Below are positions 23,747 through 32,812 of a stretch of 64,000 bases of DNA, piece by piece. Made by a program: the position numbers and the translations under genes. Within the stretch, counting starts at the first letter, position 1. Every line of letters begins with the position of its first letter. The notes under the pieces are model-generated. The model was not told where the DNA came from, ran no database searches, and saw nothing but the letters and a program-made list of their open reading frames with translations. Source of the stretch: Streptomyces sp. NBC_00513 (lineage in GTDB: Bacteria; Actinomycetota; Actinomycetes; Streptomycetales; Streptomycetaceae); assembly GCF_041431415.1 (NCBI RefSeq), contig NZ_CP107845.1, positions 3,224,001-3,288,000 on the forward strand, written 5' to 3'.

Positions 23747-25492
23747 TCAGGGGGTGGATCCGCCGCCGGAGCCGCCTGCGGAGTCGCCGATGGCGGTGAC
23801 CCAGTCGACCGCGTCCGAGCCCCACGTCCACACCTGGTCCCACCAGCCGCGTCCGGTGCCGACCCACTCCTGGAGCGGGGTGAGCTCCCAGACCAGCCAG
23901 CCCGCCACGAAGAACAGCAGGATCATGACCACACAGCCCTTGAGGCAGCCCAGACCGGGGATCCGGACCGGGTTGGCACTGCGGCGACGCGGTTCGCGCG
24001 GCTCGCGCGGGGCCGGCTGTCGAGGCGGCGGACTCTGCTGGGGCCGGGTGGGCTGCTGGTACTGCGGCTGCTGCTGAGGCGGCTGCTGGTACTGCGGCTG
24101 GTGGACCGGCTGGTGCTGCTGCGGCTGCTGGTACTGCTGGGGCGGCGGGCCCTGGCGGTACGGCTGCTGCTGCGGCGGCTGCTGGTACTGGGGCTGATGC
24201 GCCGGCGGCTGCCGGTACTGCTGCGGCGGCGGACCCTGGCGGTACGGCTGCTGCTGGGGCGGCGGGGGCGCCTGGCGCTGCGGGCGGCGGCGCAGCGGGT
24301 CCTCGCTCGGGTCGAGGTACTGCATCTGCGTCTGCTCGTTGCGGTCGCGGGCGGCCCGCATCTGCGACTGCCAGGGGTGCACCCCGTCCTGCACGGGCGG
24401 CATGACGGACGTCGGGTCCGCGCCGCCCGCCCCGGTGGCGGGCAGCACGGAGGTGGCGTCGGCCGCGCCGACCGGCGGCAGGACGCTGGTCATGCCGTTC
24501 GGGTCGTAGGCACCCATCGGGGAGCCGGAGAGCGCCTGGGTGGCGTCCGCGACGCCGGGGGTCGCGGGGACCGGGGCGGGCGAGGGGTCGGGGGCGAGCA
24601 GCGCGGCGACGCCGAGCGCGGCCTCCACCTCGGCGGGCGAGGAGTGCACTCCGATGCCGGAGGCGACCACGCGCAGGCCGCGCGCCAGGCTCTCGGCGCT
24701 CGGGCGCTCACCGGGTTCCTTGCGCAGGCAGCGCTCTATGACCGTCCAGAGCGGCTCGGGCAGGTTCGCGGGGCGCTGCGGGTCCTCGCTGAGGTGGCGG
24801 TGGAGCACTTCGAGTGCGGTGCCGCCGGCGAACGGCGGGCGGCCGGTGACCAGCTCGTAGAGCAGGATGCCGGCGCCGTAGATGTCGACGGCGGAGGTCT
24901 GGGGGCGACCCTCGGCGGACTCGGGGGCCACGTAGGAGGGGGTGCCGACGAACTCGTGGGTGCGGGTCAGGCCCGGGGAGTCGGCGAGGCGCGCGATGCC
25001 GAAGTCGGTGAGCATCGGCTTCATCTGGCCGCCGCGTTCGTCCAGCAGGACGTTGGCGGGCTTCAGGTCCCGGTGGACCACGCCGTCGGCGTGGCTGGCG
25101 GCGAGCGCGTCCGCGATCTGTGCGGTCAGCAGGCTCGCGGCGACGGGGCTGAAGGGGCCGTTCTCGCGGAGGTAGCGGTGCAGGTCCGGGCCGTCGATCA
25201 GGTCCATGACCAGGGCCAGCAGGTCGCCCTCGACGACGAGGTCGCGCGTGCGGACGATGTTGGGGTGGGTCAGGCGCAGCAGGACGGAGCGCTCGCGAAG
25301 GAAGCGCATCACGATGTCCGGGTCCTGGGCCAGTTCCTCCTTGAGGACCTTGATGGCCACGGTCTCGCCGGGCTGCCCGGCGACGGCGGCCTCCGCACCG
25401 GCGGTCTCCCGCTGGCGGGCGCGCCAGACGGTGCCCGTGGCGCCGCGCCCGAGCGGCTCCTCGAGCAGGTATTTGCTGCCGACTGGCCGCAC
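23747..25492 (-). CDS. pkaA: Ser/Thr protein kinase PkaA-like with Pro/Gln-repeat tail
   Basis: A 581-residue kinase: Gly loop LGRGATGTVWRA, VAIKVLKEEL, HRDLKPANV with Asp142, DFGIAR, and APE (SYVAPESAEG). The kinase domain (about residues 1-280) is followed by a Gly/Ala/Pro linker and a long Pro/Gln/Tyr-rich repeat tract (coded around 24010-24270). A membrane helix (CVVMILLFFVAGWLVWEL) and an outer tail of about 50 residues with three Trp come last. The start GTG at 25492 is chosen because the kinase fold begins at once and AGGGGAG lies upstream. pkaB follows after 182 bp. Divergent from the FHA gene, a possible phospho-binding partner. Confidence 0.92.
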   Translation of the reverse strand: MRPVGSKYLLEEPLGRGATGTVWRARQRETAGAEAAVAGQPGETVAIKVLKEELAQDPDIVMRFLRERSVLLRLTHPNIVRTRDLVVEGDLLALVMDLIDGPDLHRYLRENGPFSPVAASLLTAQIADALAASHADGVVHRDLKPANVLLDERGGQMKPMLTDFGIARLADSPGLTRTHEFVGTPSYVAPESAEGRPQTSAVDIYGAGILLYELVTGRPPFAGGTALEVLHRHLSEDPQRPANLPEPLWTVIERCLRKEPGERPSAESLARGLRVVASGIGVHSSPAEVEAALGVAALLAPDPSPAPVPATPGVADATQALSGSPMGAYDPNGMTSVLPPVGAADATSVLPATGAGGADPTSVMPPVQDGVHPWQSQMRAARDRNEQTQMQYLDPSEDPLRRRPQRQAPPPPQQQPYRQGPPPQQYRQPPAHQPQYQQPPQQQPYRQGPPPQQYQQPQQHQPVHQPQYQQPPQQQPQYQQPTRPQQSPPPRQPAPREPREPRRRSANPVRIPGLGCLKGCVVMILLFFVAGWLVWELTPLQEWVGTGRGWWDQVWTWGSDAVDWVTAIGDSAGGSGGGSTP

Positions 25493-25946
25493 GTCTCGCG
25501 CTCCCCTGCTGTCGTCTGACTGTCGTCTGGTTTCGGCTGTTTCCGCTGTGGGTTTTCCGGCCCACTCTAGGGGGTGTCCCGGATGAAGACGCCGGGCATC
25601 GAAGGTTGGTTGCCGTACATATGTACGGAGAGTGAGTTTTACCGGGTATGCCGGAGGCGATTTTCCTTGGTTTTCATCGACTCGCTTGTCCGTATGTGAG
25701 CGACGAGTGGTTCGGGTCACGATCGATCAAGATCATTTGTCGCCGGGTGCCGGGCGTGTTGTCCGCGACAGGTGCGAGGATGCACCCGTACGGAACGGCG
25801 GGGACGGGAGCCCTTCCTTCCGGCAGACCTGACCGGACGACGCGTCCGTGCCGGGTGGGGGGTCATCGGGCCGGCACGTCCCGCCGTTCCCCTGCCGGGC
25901 GCACGCACGTGCACTGCGCACCGCGCAGAAGGGACCGCTGACGGCG
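25493..25946. other. 454-bp spacer between pkaA and the FHA gene
   Basis: No credible gene is visible. It should contain promoters for both divergent genes. The clearest element is the 16-bp palindrome at 25613-25628. The middle part is locally AT-richer than its surroundings, as expected for a promoter region. Confidence 0.6.
25613..25628. promoter_or_regulatory. Perfect 16-bp palindrome, possible operator
   Basis: CCGTACATATGTACGG is fully self-complementary and lies 121 bp before pkaA and 319 bp before the FHA gene. No known regulator is recognised from the motif. Confidence 0.45.
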
Positions 25947-28919
25947 ATGCAGATCCGGCTGACCGTCCTCGGGTCGCGCAGCGGCCACCAGACCTCCGGC
26001 ACGCCCGTCGGCTGCGACGTGCTCGTCACCGCGCCCCTCGGGACCGCGCTCGCCGCCGTCGCCTCCGGGCTCGCGGCCACCGTGGGCGGACCCGACACCG
26101 GGGGCACCGTCGTGCTGTACGCCGGTACGGAACGGCTCGACCTCCAGCGGCGGATCCTGGGCGAGCCGCCCCTGGTGGACGGGGCCGTCCTGGCCCTGCA
26201 CGCGCCCGCCCCGGACGGGCTGCCCGCGCTGCCCGAGGACGGACCGGCCGCGCCCCAGCTCCACGTGGTCGCCGGTCCGGACGCGGGCGGGGTGCACCTG
26301 CTGCACCCCGGGGCGGTACGGATCGGACGCGCGGCCGACGCGGACGTGCCGCTGGACGACCCCGACGTGTCGCGGCTGCACTGCGCGGTGACGGTGATGT
26401 CGGACGGGCGGGTGGCGGTGGCCGACCTCGGCTCGACGAACGGCACGACCCTGGACGGCGCCCCCGTCGGAGCGCGGACGGTGCCACTGGTGCCGGGGGC
26501 GTTGCTGCGGATCGGCGAATCGACCCTCCGGCTCGCGGCCCGGGGCGCGTCGCCGGCGCTCCCCGTGGTGCCGGACCTGGAGGGTCACCTGTCCCTGCCG
26601 GGCACCGCCGGCGACGCGGGCGGTCCCGGCACCGGGACCGACGCCGGGATCGGGATCGGCACCGACGGCCCGGACGGTGTGAACGCGCCGTACGCGGGAG
26701 CGCGGACGCCGGCCCACCACCCGGACCACCACCCCGCCCCGTTCCCCGGCGCCGGGCTCGCACCCGACCTCCCCGACCCCGACGCGACCGGCGGCGGGCA
26801 GGGCGCCGCCCCCGCGTTCGAACCCCGGCGGCGGGGCATCGGGGCGTGGGCGCGCAAGTGGGTACGGGGCGAGGACATCGCCGAGCCGGCCGCCGAGACC
26901 GAGCCGGCGCCGACCGCGCGCCCCGCCGCCGACGACCCCGCCACCCTGCTCCTCGCCGCCCTCGGGCCCACCGGGCGGCTCTGGTCCCGCCCGCCGGGCG
27001 CCCTCGACGTCGGGCTCGGCGCCGGCAGCCGGGTCGAACTCCGCGAGGCCGGGGCGCTGGGCATCGCCGGTCCGCGGGCCCGCCTCACCGGCGTGGCCCG
27101 GTCCGTGATCGCCCAGCTCGCCGGACTGCACGCGCCGGGCCGACTGGAGATCGTGCTGGTCTGCGCGGGTCGCGGCCGGGGCCTCCAGGAGCGGCGCGCC
27201 GACTGGGGCTGGCTCGGCTGGCTCCCGCACGTACGCCCCGCGCACGGCCAGGACTGCCGACTGCTCCTCGCGTTCGACCGCGACCAGGCCGCCGCCCGCA
27301 CCGGCGAGCTGACCCGCCGGCTCGACGAGAGCCCGCTCGGCGCGGGTTGGGCGTCCGCCGGGCCGGAGGCGGTGCGCCGGGCGGCGAGCGCGTACGAGGG
27401 CCCGTACACGCTCCTCGTCCTCGACGGCGACCCCGGCGCGGGGCAGCTGCGCGACGTCACCGGACGGTTGGCCTCGCACGGGCCCGCCGCCGGGATCCAT
27501 GTCCTGGCCCTCGCGGAGGCACCGGCCGCGACGCCGGCGAGCCCGGTCTCCGACACGTACGAGACGGCCTGCTCGGGCTCCCCCGCGTTCCGGGACTGTG
27601 GGGCGGTCGCCCTGCTCAGCGGTGATGTCGCCACCGCCGTACGGACCTTCGCGATCGTCGGCGGCAGACCGGTCCCGCCCGGCACGACCGCCGTGGCCGA
27701 CGCCGTGTCCGCGGCGTGGGCGGAGCGGTTCGCCCGCGCCCTCGCCCCGCTGCGCGCGGAGTCCACCGGCGCCGAGGCCCAGCGGCCGGCGACCGCCTCG
27801 CTGCCGCAGACGGCGCGGCTCCTGGACGAGTTGGGTCTGGCGCGGGCCACCCCGGCGTCCCTGATGGCCCGTTGGGCGGCCGGCACGGAGCAGGGCCAGG
27901 GTGTCGGCGGGCTCGCCGAGGTGGTGCTCGGTACCGGCCGGCGCGGGGCGGTCGGGGCCGAGCTGGTCCACGACGGCCCCCACCTGCTGATCGAGGGGCC
28001 CGCCGGCAGCGGCCGGACCGAGCTTCTGCGCTCGGTGGCCGCCTCGCTGGCCGCCGCGGCCCGCCCCGACCGGCTGGGGCTCGTCCTGCTCGACGGCGCC
28101 GGCGGCGAGCGGGGTGACGGGCTGCTGCCCTGTACCGAGTTGCCGCACGTCTCGGCGCACCTCGTGGCCTCGGACCCGGTGCGGATGCGGGAGTTCGCGC
28201 AGGCGCTGGGCGCCGAGCTGAAGCGTCGGCACGAGCTGTTGGACGGGGTGCCGTTCAGCGAGTGGCACGCCCGGCGGGAGGTGTCCGACCGGATGGTCGC
28301 GCCCCGCCGGCCCACTCCCGGCGAGCTGAGCGGCGACCTCGACTCGCAGCGTTCGGGGACCCTGCGGCTGCGTTCCGCCGCCGCCCGTACCGATCCGGCG
28401 TCCGGCCCGGGGCCGCTGCCCCGGCTGGTGCTGCTCGTCGACGACTTCGACGCGCTGGTCGCGCCGGGCCTCGGCAGCACGGGCCGGCCCGCCGCCGGTT
28501 CGGTGGTCCGGATCCTGGAGGGGGTGGCCCGCGAGGGCGCCCGGCTCGGGGTGCACCTGGTCGCCACCACCGCCCGCCCGGACCGCACGGCCGACACCGA
28601 ACTGTCCCGCCTCGCCCGGCTGCGGGTCGAGCTGGACGCCCCGGACCAGCCCGGCCCCGGACGCGGTGTGCTCCGGTACGCGGACGGTCGGACGGTTCCT
28701 TTCCAGGGCGGCCGGGTCACCGGTCGGATCCCGCGGACGGCGACGTCGAGGCCGACCGTGGTCCCGGTGGAGTGGGAGCGGATGGGTGATCCGCCGGCCC
28801 GCCGCCCGGTCCGTGAGCTGGGCAACGGGCCCACCGACCTGGCGCTGTTGGCCAGCGCCCTGGAACGGGCGTCGCGCCTGGTCTCGGCGACGCCGGTGCG
28901 GTTCCCGGCCGCCCCGTAG
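25947..28919 (+). CDS. FHA domain / FtsK-SpoIIIE-like ATPase protein (EssC-like layout)
   Basis: A 990-residue protein. Residues 1-90 look like the ubiquitin-like N-part of EssC proteins. An FHA domain follows at about 95-195 (RIGRAADADVPL, SRLHC, DLGSTNGTTLDG), which binds phospho-Thr. After a Gly/Pro/His linker come FtsK-like modules. One has a P-loop GPAGSGRT at 684-691, where Arg690 replaces the catalytic Lys, and a Walker B-like LLVDDFDAL. The ATG at 25947 has AGAAGGGA upstream. It is divergent from pkaA, so kinase-FHA signalling is plausible. ATPase activity is doubtful. No other type VII secretion genes are in the window. Confidence 0.87.
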   Translation: MQIRLTVLGSRSGHQTSGTPVGCDVLVTAPLGTALAAVASGLAATVGGPDTGGTVVLYAGTERLDLQRRILGEPPLVDGAVLALHAPAPDGLPALPEDGPAAPQLHVVAGPDAGGVHLLHPGAVRIGRAADADVPLDDPDVSRLHCAVTVMSDGRVAVADLGSTNGTTLDGAPVGARTVPLVPGALLRIGESTLRLAARGASPALPVVPDLEGHLSLPGTAGDAGGPGTGTDAGIGIGTDGPDGVNAPYAGARTPAHHPDHHPAPFPGAGLAPDLPDPDATGGGQGAAPAFEPRRRGIGAWARKWVRGEDIAEPAAETEPAPTARPAADDPATLLLAALGPTGRLWSRPPGALDVGLGAGSRVELREAGALGIAGPRARLTGVARSVIAQLAGLHAPGRLEIVLVCAGRGRGLQERRADWGWLGWLPHVRPAHGQDCRLLLAFDRDQAAARTGELTRRLDESPLGAGWASAGPEAVRRAASAYEGPYTLLVLDGDPGAGQLRDVTGRLASHGPAAGIHVLALAEAPAATPASPVSDTYETACSGSPAFRDCGAVALLSGDVATAVRTFAIVGGRPVPPGTTAVADAVSAAWAERFARALAPLRAESTGAEAQRPATASLPQTARLLDELGLARATPASLMARWAAGTEQGQGVGGLAEVVLGTGRRGAVGAELVHDGPHLLIEGPAGSGRTELLRSVAASLAAAARPDRLGLVLLDGAGGERGDGLLPCTELPHVSAHLVASDPVRMREFAQALGAELKRRHELLDGVPFSEWHARREVSDRMVAPRRPTPGELSGDLDSQRSGTLRLRSAAARTDPASGPGPLPRLVLLVDDFDALVAPGLGSTGRPAAGSVVRILEGVAREGARLGVHLVATTARPDRTADTELSRLARLRVELDAPDQPGPGRGVLRYADGRTVPFQGGRVTGRIPRTATSRPTVVPVEWERMGDPPARRPVRELGNGPTDLALLASALERASRLVSATPVRFPAAP

Positions 28920-29091
28920 TCACCCGTCCGCCCCGCCGGCACCGCGCGCGACGGGCTCCCCGGGCCGCCCGCGCACGCCGGTTCCCGGCCCCCGCACGCC
29001 CCGACGCGGTATTGCGGGGGTGCGCGGGTCGGCGTAGACCTTGTGGCACGGGACACACCATCAAGGCCGGACGGGCATCGGGGGCAGAACC

Positions 29092-30492
29092 ATGCGCAGT
29101 CAGCAGGGAACCAGCCGTACGAAGAGCCGCAGGAAGCACCTCAGAAGCCGTACGAGGAGCCGCGCGTGGGCCGCGTTGCTCGCGGCGGGCGCGCTCGCGC
29201 TCACCGGGTGCGGCGGCGGGGACAAGAAGGAAGAGACGCCGTCCTCCGGCGAGGCGCCGACCGGGCCCCGGGTGGAATTACCCCGTCTGGCCGGGGAGAA
29301 GCTGGAGGTCGCGGCGGTCTGGACGGGTCCGGAACAAGCCAACTTCACGAAGGTGTTGAAGGAGTTCGAGAAGCGGACCGGCGCCACCGTGACGTTCGTC
29401 CCGGCGCAGGATCCGATCGTCACCTTCCTCGGTACGAAGATCGCGGGCGGCGCCCCGCCGGACGTGGCCCTGCTCCCCCAGGTCGGGGCGCTGGTGTCCG
29501 CGGTGGAGAAGAAGTGGGCGCAGCCGGTGGGTCCGGAGGCGAAGGCCCAGCTGGACAAGAACTACTCGGACGGGTGGAAGAAGCTCGGAGCGGTGGACGG
29601 CGCCCAGTACGGCGTGTATTACAAGGCGGCCAACAAGTCGCTGATCTGGTACAACGCCAAGGCCTTCGAGGCGGCGGGCGTGCAGCCCCCGAAGACCTGG
29701 AAGGAACTGTTGACGGCGGCCGACACGCTGTCCGCCTCCGGCACCCCGGCGGTGTCGGTGGCCGGCGCGGACGGCTGGACGTTGACGGACTGGTTCGAGA
29801 ACGTCTACCTCTCCCAGGCCGGCCCGGAGCTGTACGACAAGCTGGCGAAGCATGAGATCAAGTGGACGGACGACAGCGTCAAGCGGGCGCTGACGACCCT
29901 CGGTGAGCTGTTCGGCCGCAAGGACTTCCTGGCGGGCGGGCCGAGCGGGGCCCTGTCCACGGAGTTCCCGAAGTCGGTGACGCAGACCTTCACCGGTGGC
30001 GACCGGCCGGCGGCGGCGATGGTCTTCGAGGGCGACTTCGTGGCGGTGAACATCGCGCAGACCGGGGCGAAGGTCGGCGAGGACGCCCTGGTGTTCCCCT
30101 TCCCCGCGGTCGGCGACAAGGCCCCGGTGGTCTCGGGTGGTGACGTGGCGGTCGCGCTGAAGCCCTCGAAGGGCGCGCAGGCGCTGCTGACGTTCCTGGC
30201 GTCGGCGGACGCCGCGGAGATCCAGGCCCGCGAGGGCGGTTTCGTCTCCCCGAACAAGTCGGTGAATCCGGCCGCCTACCCGAACGCCATCCAGCGCGAC
30301 ATCGCGAAGGCCTTGATCGCGGCCGGCGACGACTTCCGCTTCGACCTGTCGGACCAGGCTCCGGCGGCCTTCGGCGGGACCCCGGGCGCGGGCGAGTGGA
30401 AGCACCTCCAGGACTTCCTGGCGAACCCGGCGGACGTGGCGGGCACCCAGGCGAAACTGGAGAGTGACGCGGCCAAGGCGTACGGGAACTGA
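29092..30492 (+). CDS. ABC transporter solute-binding lipoprotein, sugar type
   Basis: A 466-residue lipoprotein. A long basic N-region (KSRRKHLRSRTRSR) precedes the hydrophobic part, and the lipobox LALTGC puts the lipid on Cys40. The mature protein has the family-1 solute-binding fold (EKLEVAAVWTGPEQANFTKV, FEKRTGATVTF, GGAPPDVALLPQ, later FEGDFVAVNIA). It would capture a carbohydrate outside the membrane and pass it to the two permeases that follow. The start ATG at 29092 is chosen for the signal peptide. The sugar is unknown. The gene ends 3 bp before the first permease. Confidence 0.92.
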   Translation: MRSQQGTSRTKSRRKHLRSRTRSRAWAALLAAGALALTGCGGGDKKEETPSSGEAPTGPRVELPRLAGEKLEVAAVWTGPEQANFTKVLKEFEKRTGATVTFVPAQDPIVTFLGTKIAGGAPPDVALLPQVGALVSAVEKKWAQPVGPEAKAQLDKNYSDGWKKLGAVDGAQYGVYYKAANKSLIWYNAKAFEAAGVQPPKTWKELLTAADTLSASGTPAVSVAGADGWTLTDWFENVYLSQAGPELYDKLAKHEIKWTDDSVKRALTTLGELFGRKDFLAGGPSGALSTEFPKSVTQTFTGGDRPAAAMVFEGDFVAVNIAQTGAKVGEDALVFPFPAVGDKAPVVSGGDVAVALKPSKGAQALLTFLASADAAEIQAREGGFVSPNKSVNPAAYPNAIQRDIAKALIAAGDDFRFDLSDQAPAAFGGTPGAGEWKHLQDFLANPADVAGTQAKLESDAAKAYGN

Positions 30493-30495
30493 CCG

Positions 30496-31851
30496 GTGGC
30501 CACCAAAATCGCCACCGCGGCCGCGGTCGTCGCCGCGACGGGCGGCGCCGGGCGCAGGGGTTCCGCGGAGGCCCGACGCCGCCGGCTGATCGCGGCGGCG
30601 TTCCTCCTCCCGGCCCTGCTGCTGCTCGGCGCGCTCGTCGTGCACCCGATCGGCTATTCGGTCTACCGCAGTTTCTTCGACCGCTCCGGCGACACCTTCG
30701 TCGGTAGCGGCAACTACCGGGAGATACTGAGCGACGACACGATCCGCACCGCCCTGGGGAACACCGCGATCTGGGTGGTGCTGGCCCCCACGACGGCCAC
30801 CGCCCTCGGGCTGATCTTCGCGGTGCTCACCGAACGGGTCCGTTGGGGGACGGCGTTCAAGCTGCTCGTGTTCATGCCGATGGCGATCTCGATGCTGGCG
30901 GCGGGCATCATCTTCCGGCTCGTGTACGACCACGACCCCGACCGGGGCGTGGCCAACGCGGTGTGGGTGGGGGTGCACGACACCTTCGCGGAGGCCTCGG
31001 CGTTCCCGAAGGCCCGCCCGGGCCGGGACTCCCCGCTGGCGCCGGCCGAGGGGGGCGGGTACGTGACGCGCGATCCCGTACGGGCGGGTGTGCCGGCGCT
31101 GCTCCCGCTGGTCGGGGTGGCCCCGGAGGCGCTGCCCGAGGGCACCCGGGCAGCGCGGCCCGCCGCCGCCGAGCCCGGCAAGGTCACCGGGACCGCCTGG
31201 CAGGACTTCACCCGGGGCGGGGGTGGTCGGACGAACGCGGTGGACCCGACCGAGTCGGCGTTCGCCGGGATGCGGATCGAGGCGGTGAAGGACGGCGCGG
31301 TGGTCGACTCGGCGTCGGCCCGCGCCGACGGCACGTTCACCCTGTCCGAGCGGGCCGACGGGGCGCTGCTGCGGCTGCCCGCCTCGAACTTCCGGGAGGC
31401 CTACGCGGGGGTCCAGTGGCTGGGTCCGGCGCTGGTGACCCCGGCGATCATCGGCGCGTACGTGTGGATGTGGGCCGGTTTCGCGATGGTGTTGATCGGG
31501 GCCGGGTTGGCGGCCGTACCGCGTGAGCTGCTGGAGGCGGCGCGGGTGGACGGGGCGAGCGAGTGGCAGGTGTTCCGGCGGATCACCGTCCCACTGTTGG
31601 CGCCCGTCCTGGCGGTGGTCATGGTCACGCTGGTCATCAACGTGATGAAGGTCTTCGACCTGGTCTTCGTGATCGCGCCGGGCGCGGTCCAGGACGACGC
31701 GAACGTGCTCGCGTTCCAGCTGTACCGCACCTCTTTCGGCACCAACGCCGACCCGGGGCTGGGCAGCGCCATCGCCGTGCTGCTGTTGGTGCTGGTGGTG
31801 CCGGTGATGCTCTACAACATTCGCCGGATGCGCCGGGAGGCCCGCCGATGA
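30496..31851 (+). CDS. ABC sugar permease (MalF type) with extracytoplasmic insert
   Basis: A 451-residue permease, about 150 residues longer than usual. The normal parts are an N-terminal helix, a helix at MPMAISMLAAGIIFRLVYDH, and the ATPase-contact EAA loop EAARVDGASEWQVF. Between residues about 150 and 303 lies an extra segment outside the membrane. Its core (about 228-281, GKVTGTAWQDF ... ASARADGTFTL) resembles SdrB/CarboxypepD-type beta-sandwich domains. The insert could dock the binding protein or the cell surface; this is inference. Start GTG at 30496. The next gene overlaps it by ATGA. Confidence 0.9.
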   Translation: MATKIATAAAVVAATGGAGRRGSAEARRRRLIAAAFLLPALLLLGALVVHPIGYSVYRSFFDRSGDTFVGSGNYREILSDDTIRTALGNTAIWVVLAPTTATALGLIFAVLTERVRWGTAFKLLVFMPMAISMLAAGIIFRLVYDHDPDRGVANAVWVGVHDTFAEASAFPKARPGRDSPLAPAEGGGYVTRDPVRAGVPALLPLVGVAPEALPEGTRAARPAAAEPGKVTGTAWQDFTRGGGGRTNAVDPTESAFAGMRIEAVKDGAVVDSASARADGTFTLSERADGALLRLPASNFREAYAGVQWLGPALVTPAIIGAYVWMWAGFAMVLIGAGLAAVPRELLEAARVDGASEWQVFRRITVPLLAPVLAVVMVTLVINVMKVFDLVFVIAPGAVQDDANVLAFQLYRTSFGTNADPGLGSAIAVLLLVLVVPVMLYNIRRMRREARR

Positions 31852-32693
31852 GCGCACAGTCCCTCGCCTCCCGTGCGGCCGGCGGGGTGCTGCGGGTCTT
31901 CCTGATCCTCGCCGGCCTGTTCTGGCTGGTGCCCACCCTCGGGCTGCTGATCTCCTCCTTCCTCTCCCCCACCGGCCTCAACGAGGGCGGCTGGTGGCAG
32001 GCGCTGAGCGCGCCGTCGCGGCTGACCGCCGACAACTACGCACGACTGCTGGCCGACGACACGATCACCGGCTCGCTGCTGAGCACCGTCGCGATTGCCG
32101 TTCCGGCGACGCTGCTCGTCCTCGTGTTGGGGGCGTTCGCCGGGTACGCCTTCGCCTGGTTGGAGTTCCCGGGTCGGGACTGGTTGTTCCTGATCGTGGT
32201 GGGGCTGCTGGTGGTCCCCGTCCAGGTGGCCCTGATCCCGGTGTCGGAACTCTTCGGCGCGATCGGCCTGTTCGAGACCACGGCCGGGGTGGTGCTGTTC
32301 CACACGGCCTTCGGGCTGCCGTTCGCGGTGTTCCTGTTGCGGAACTTCTTCGCGGAGATCCCGCGCGAGCTGTTGGAGGCGGCCCGTCTCGACGGGGCGG
32401 GTGAACTGCGGCTGTTCGCACGGGTGGTGCTGCCGCTCGGCGGTCCGGCCATCGCCTCGCTCGGCATCTTCCAGTTCCTGTGGGTGTGGAACGACATGCT
32501 GGTGGCGCTGGTCTTCGCGGACTCGGCGAACCCGCCGATCACGGTGGCGCTCCAACAGCAGGTGCGCCAGTTCGGGAACAACATCGACGTGCTGGCGCCC
32601 GGCGCGTTCCTGTCGATGCTGGTGCCTCTGGTGGTCTTCTTCGCCTTCCAACGGCAGTTCGTCTCGGGGGTGATGGCCGGGGCGATCAAATGA
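31848..32693 (+). CDS. ABC sugar permease (MalG type)
   Basis: A 281-residue inner-membrane permease of normal length. About six helices, with the EAA loop EAARLDGAGELRLFARVVLPL near residues 177-197, and a typical C-end (FQRQFVSGVMAGAIK). Its ATG overlaps the previous stop (ATGA), implying translational coupling. No ATPase gene follows. In Streptomyces the shared ATPase MsiK commonly powers such importers, which probably holds here. Confidence 0.93.
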   Translation: MSAQSLASRAAGGVLRVFLILAGLFWLVPTLGLLISSFLSPTGLNEGGWWQALSAPSRLTADNYARLLADDTITGSLLSTVAIAVPATLLVLVLGAFAGYAFAWLEFPGRDWLFLIVVGLLVVPVQVALIPVSELFGAIGLFETTAGVVLFHTAFGLPFAVFLLRNFFAEIPRELLEAARLDGAGELRLFARVVLPLGGPAIASLGIFQFLWVWNDMLVALVFADSANPPITVALQQQVRQFGNNIDVLAPGAFLSMLVPLVVFFAFQRQFVSGVMAGAIK

Positions 32694-32700
32694 CCGGGCC

Positions 32701-32747
32701 GCGATCACGGGGCCGGACCGCGATCACGGGGCCGGACCGCGATCACC
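32701..32747. repeat. 19-bp tandem repeat, 2.4 copies
   Basis: The unit GCGATCACGGGGCCGGACC occurs at 32701-32719 and 32720-32738, then breaks off after GCGATCACC. It lies in the short gap between the permease stop and the convergent TetR stop. It may reflect replication slippage. Confidence 0.7.
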
Positions 32748-32812
32748 GACCGGCGTGGATGTCGGGGCGGCAGGGCGTCGGGGCGGCCCTGTGGCCGTAG
32801 GGGCGACGGAGG

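Noticed and set aside
32701..32747. Short CRISPR-like array
   Set aside because: Only 2.4 copies of a 19-bp unit with no spacers; a simple tandem repeat.
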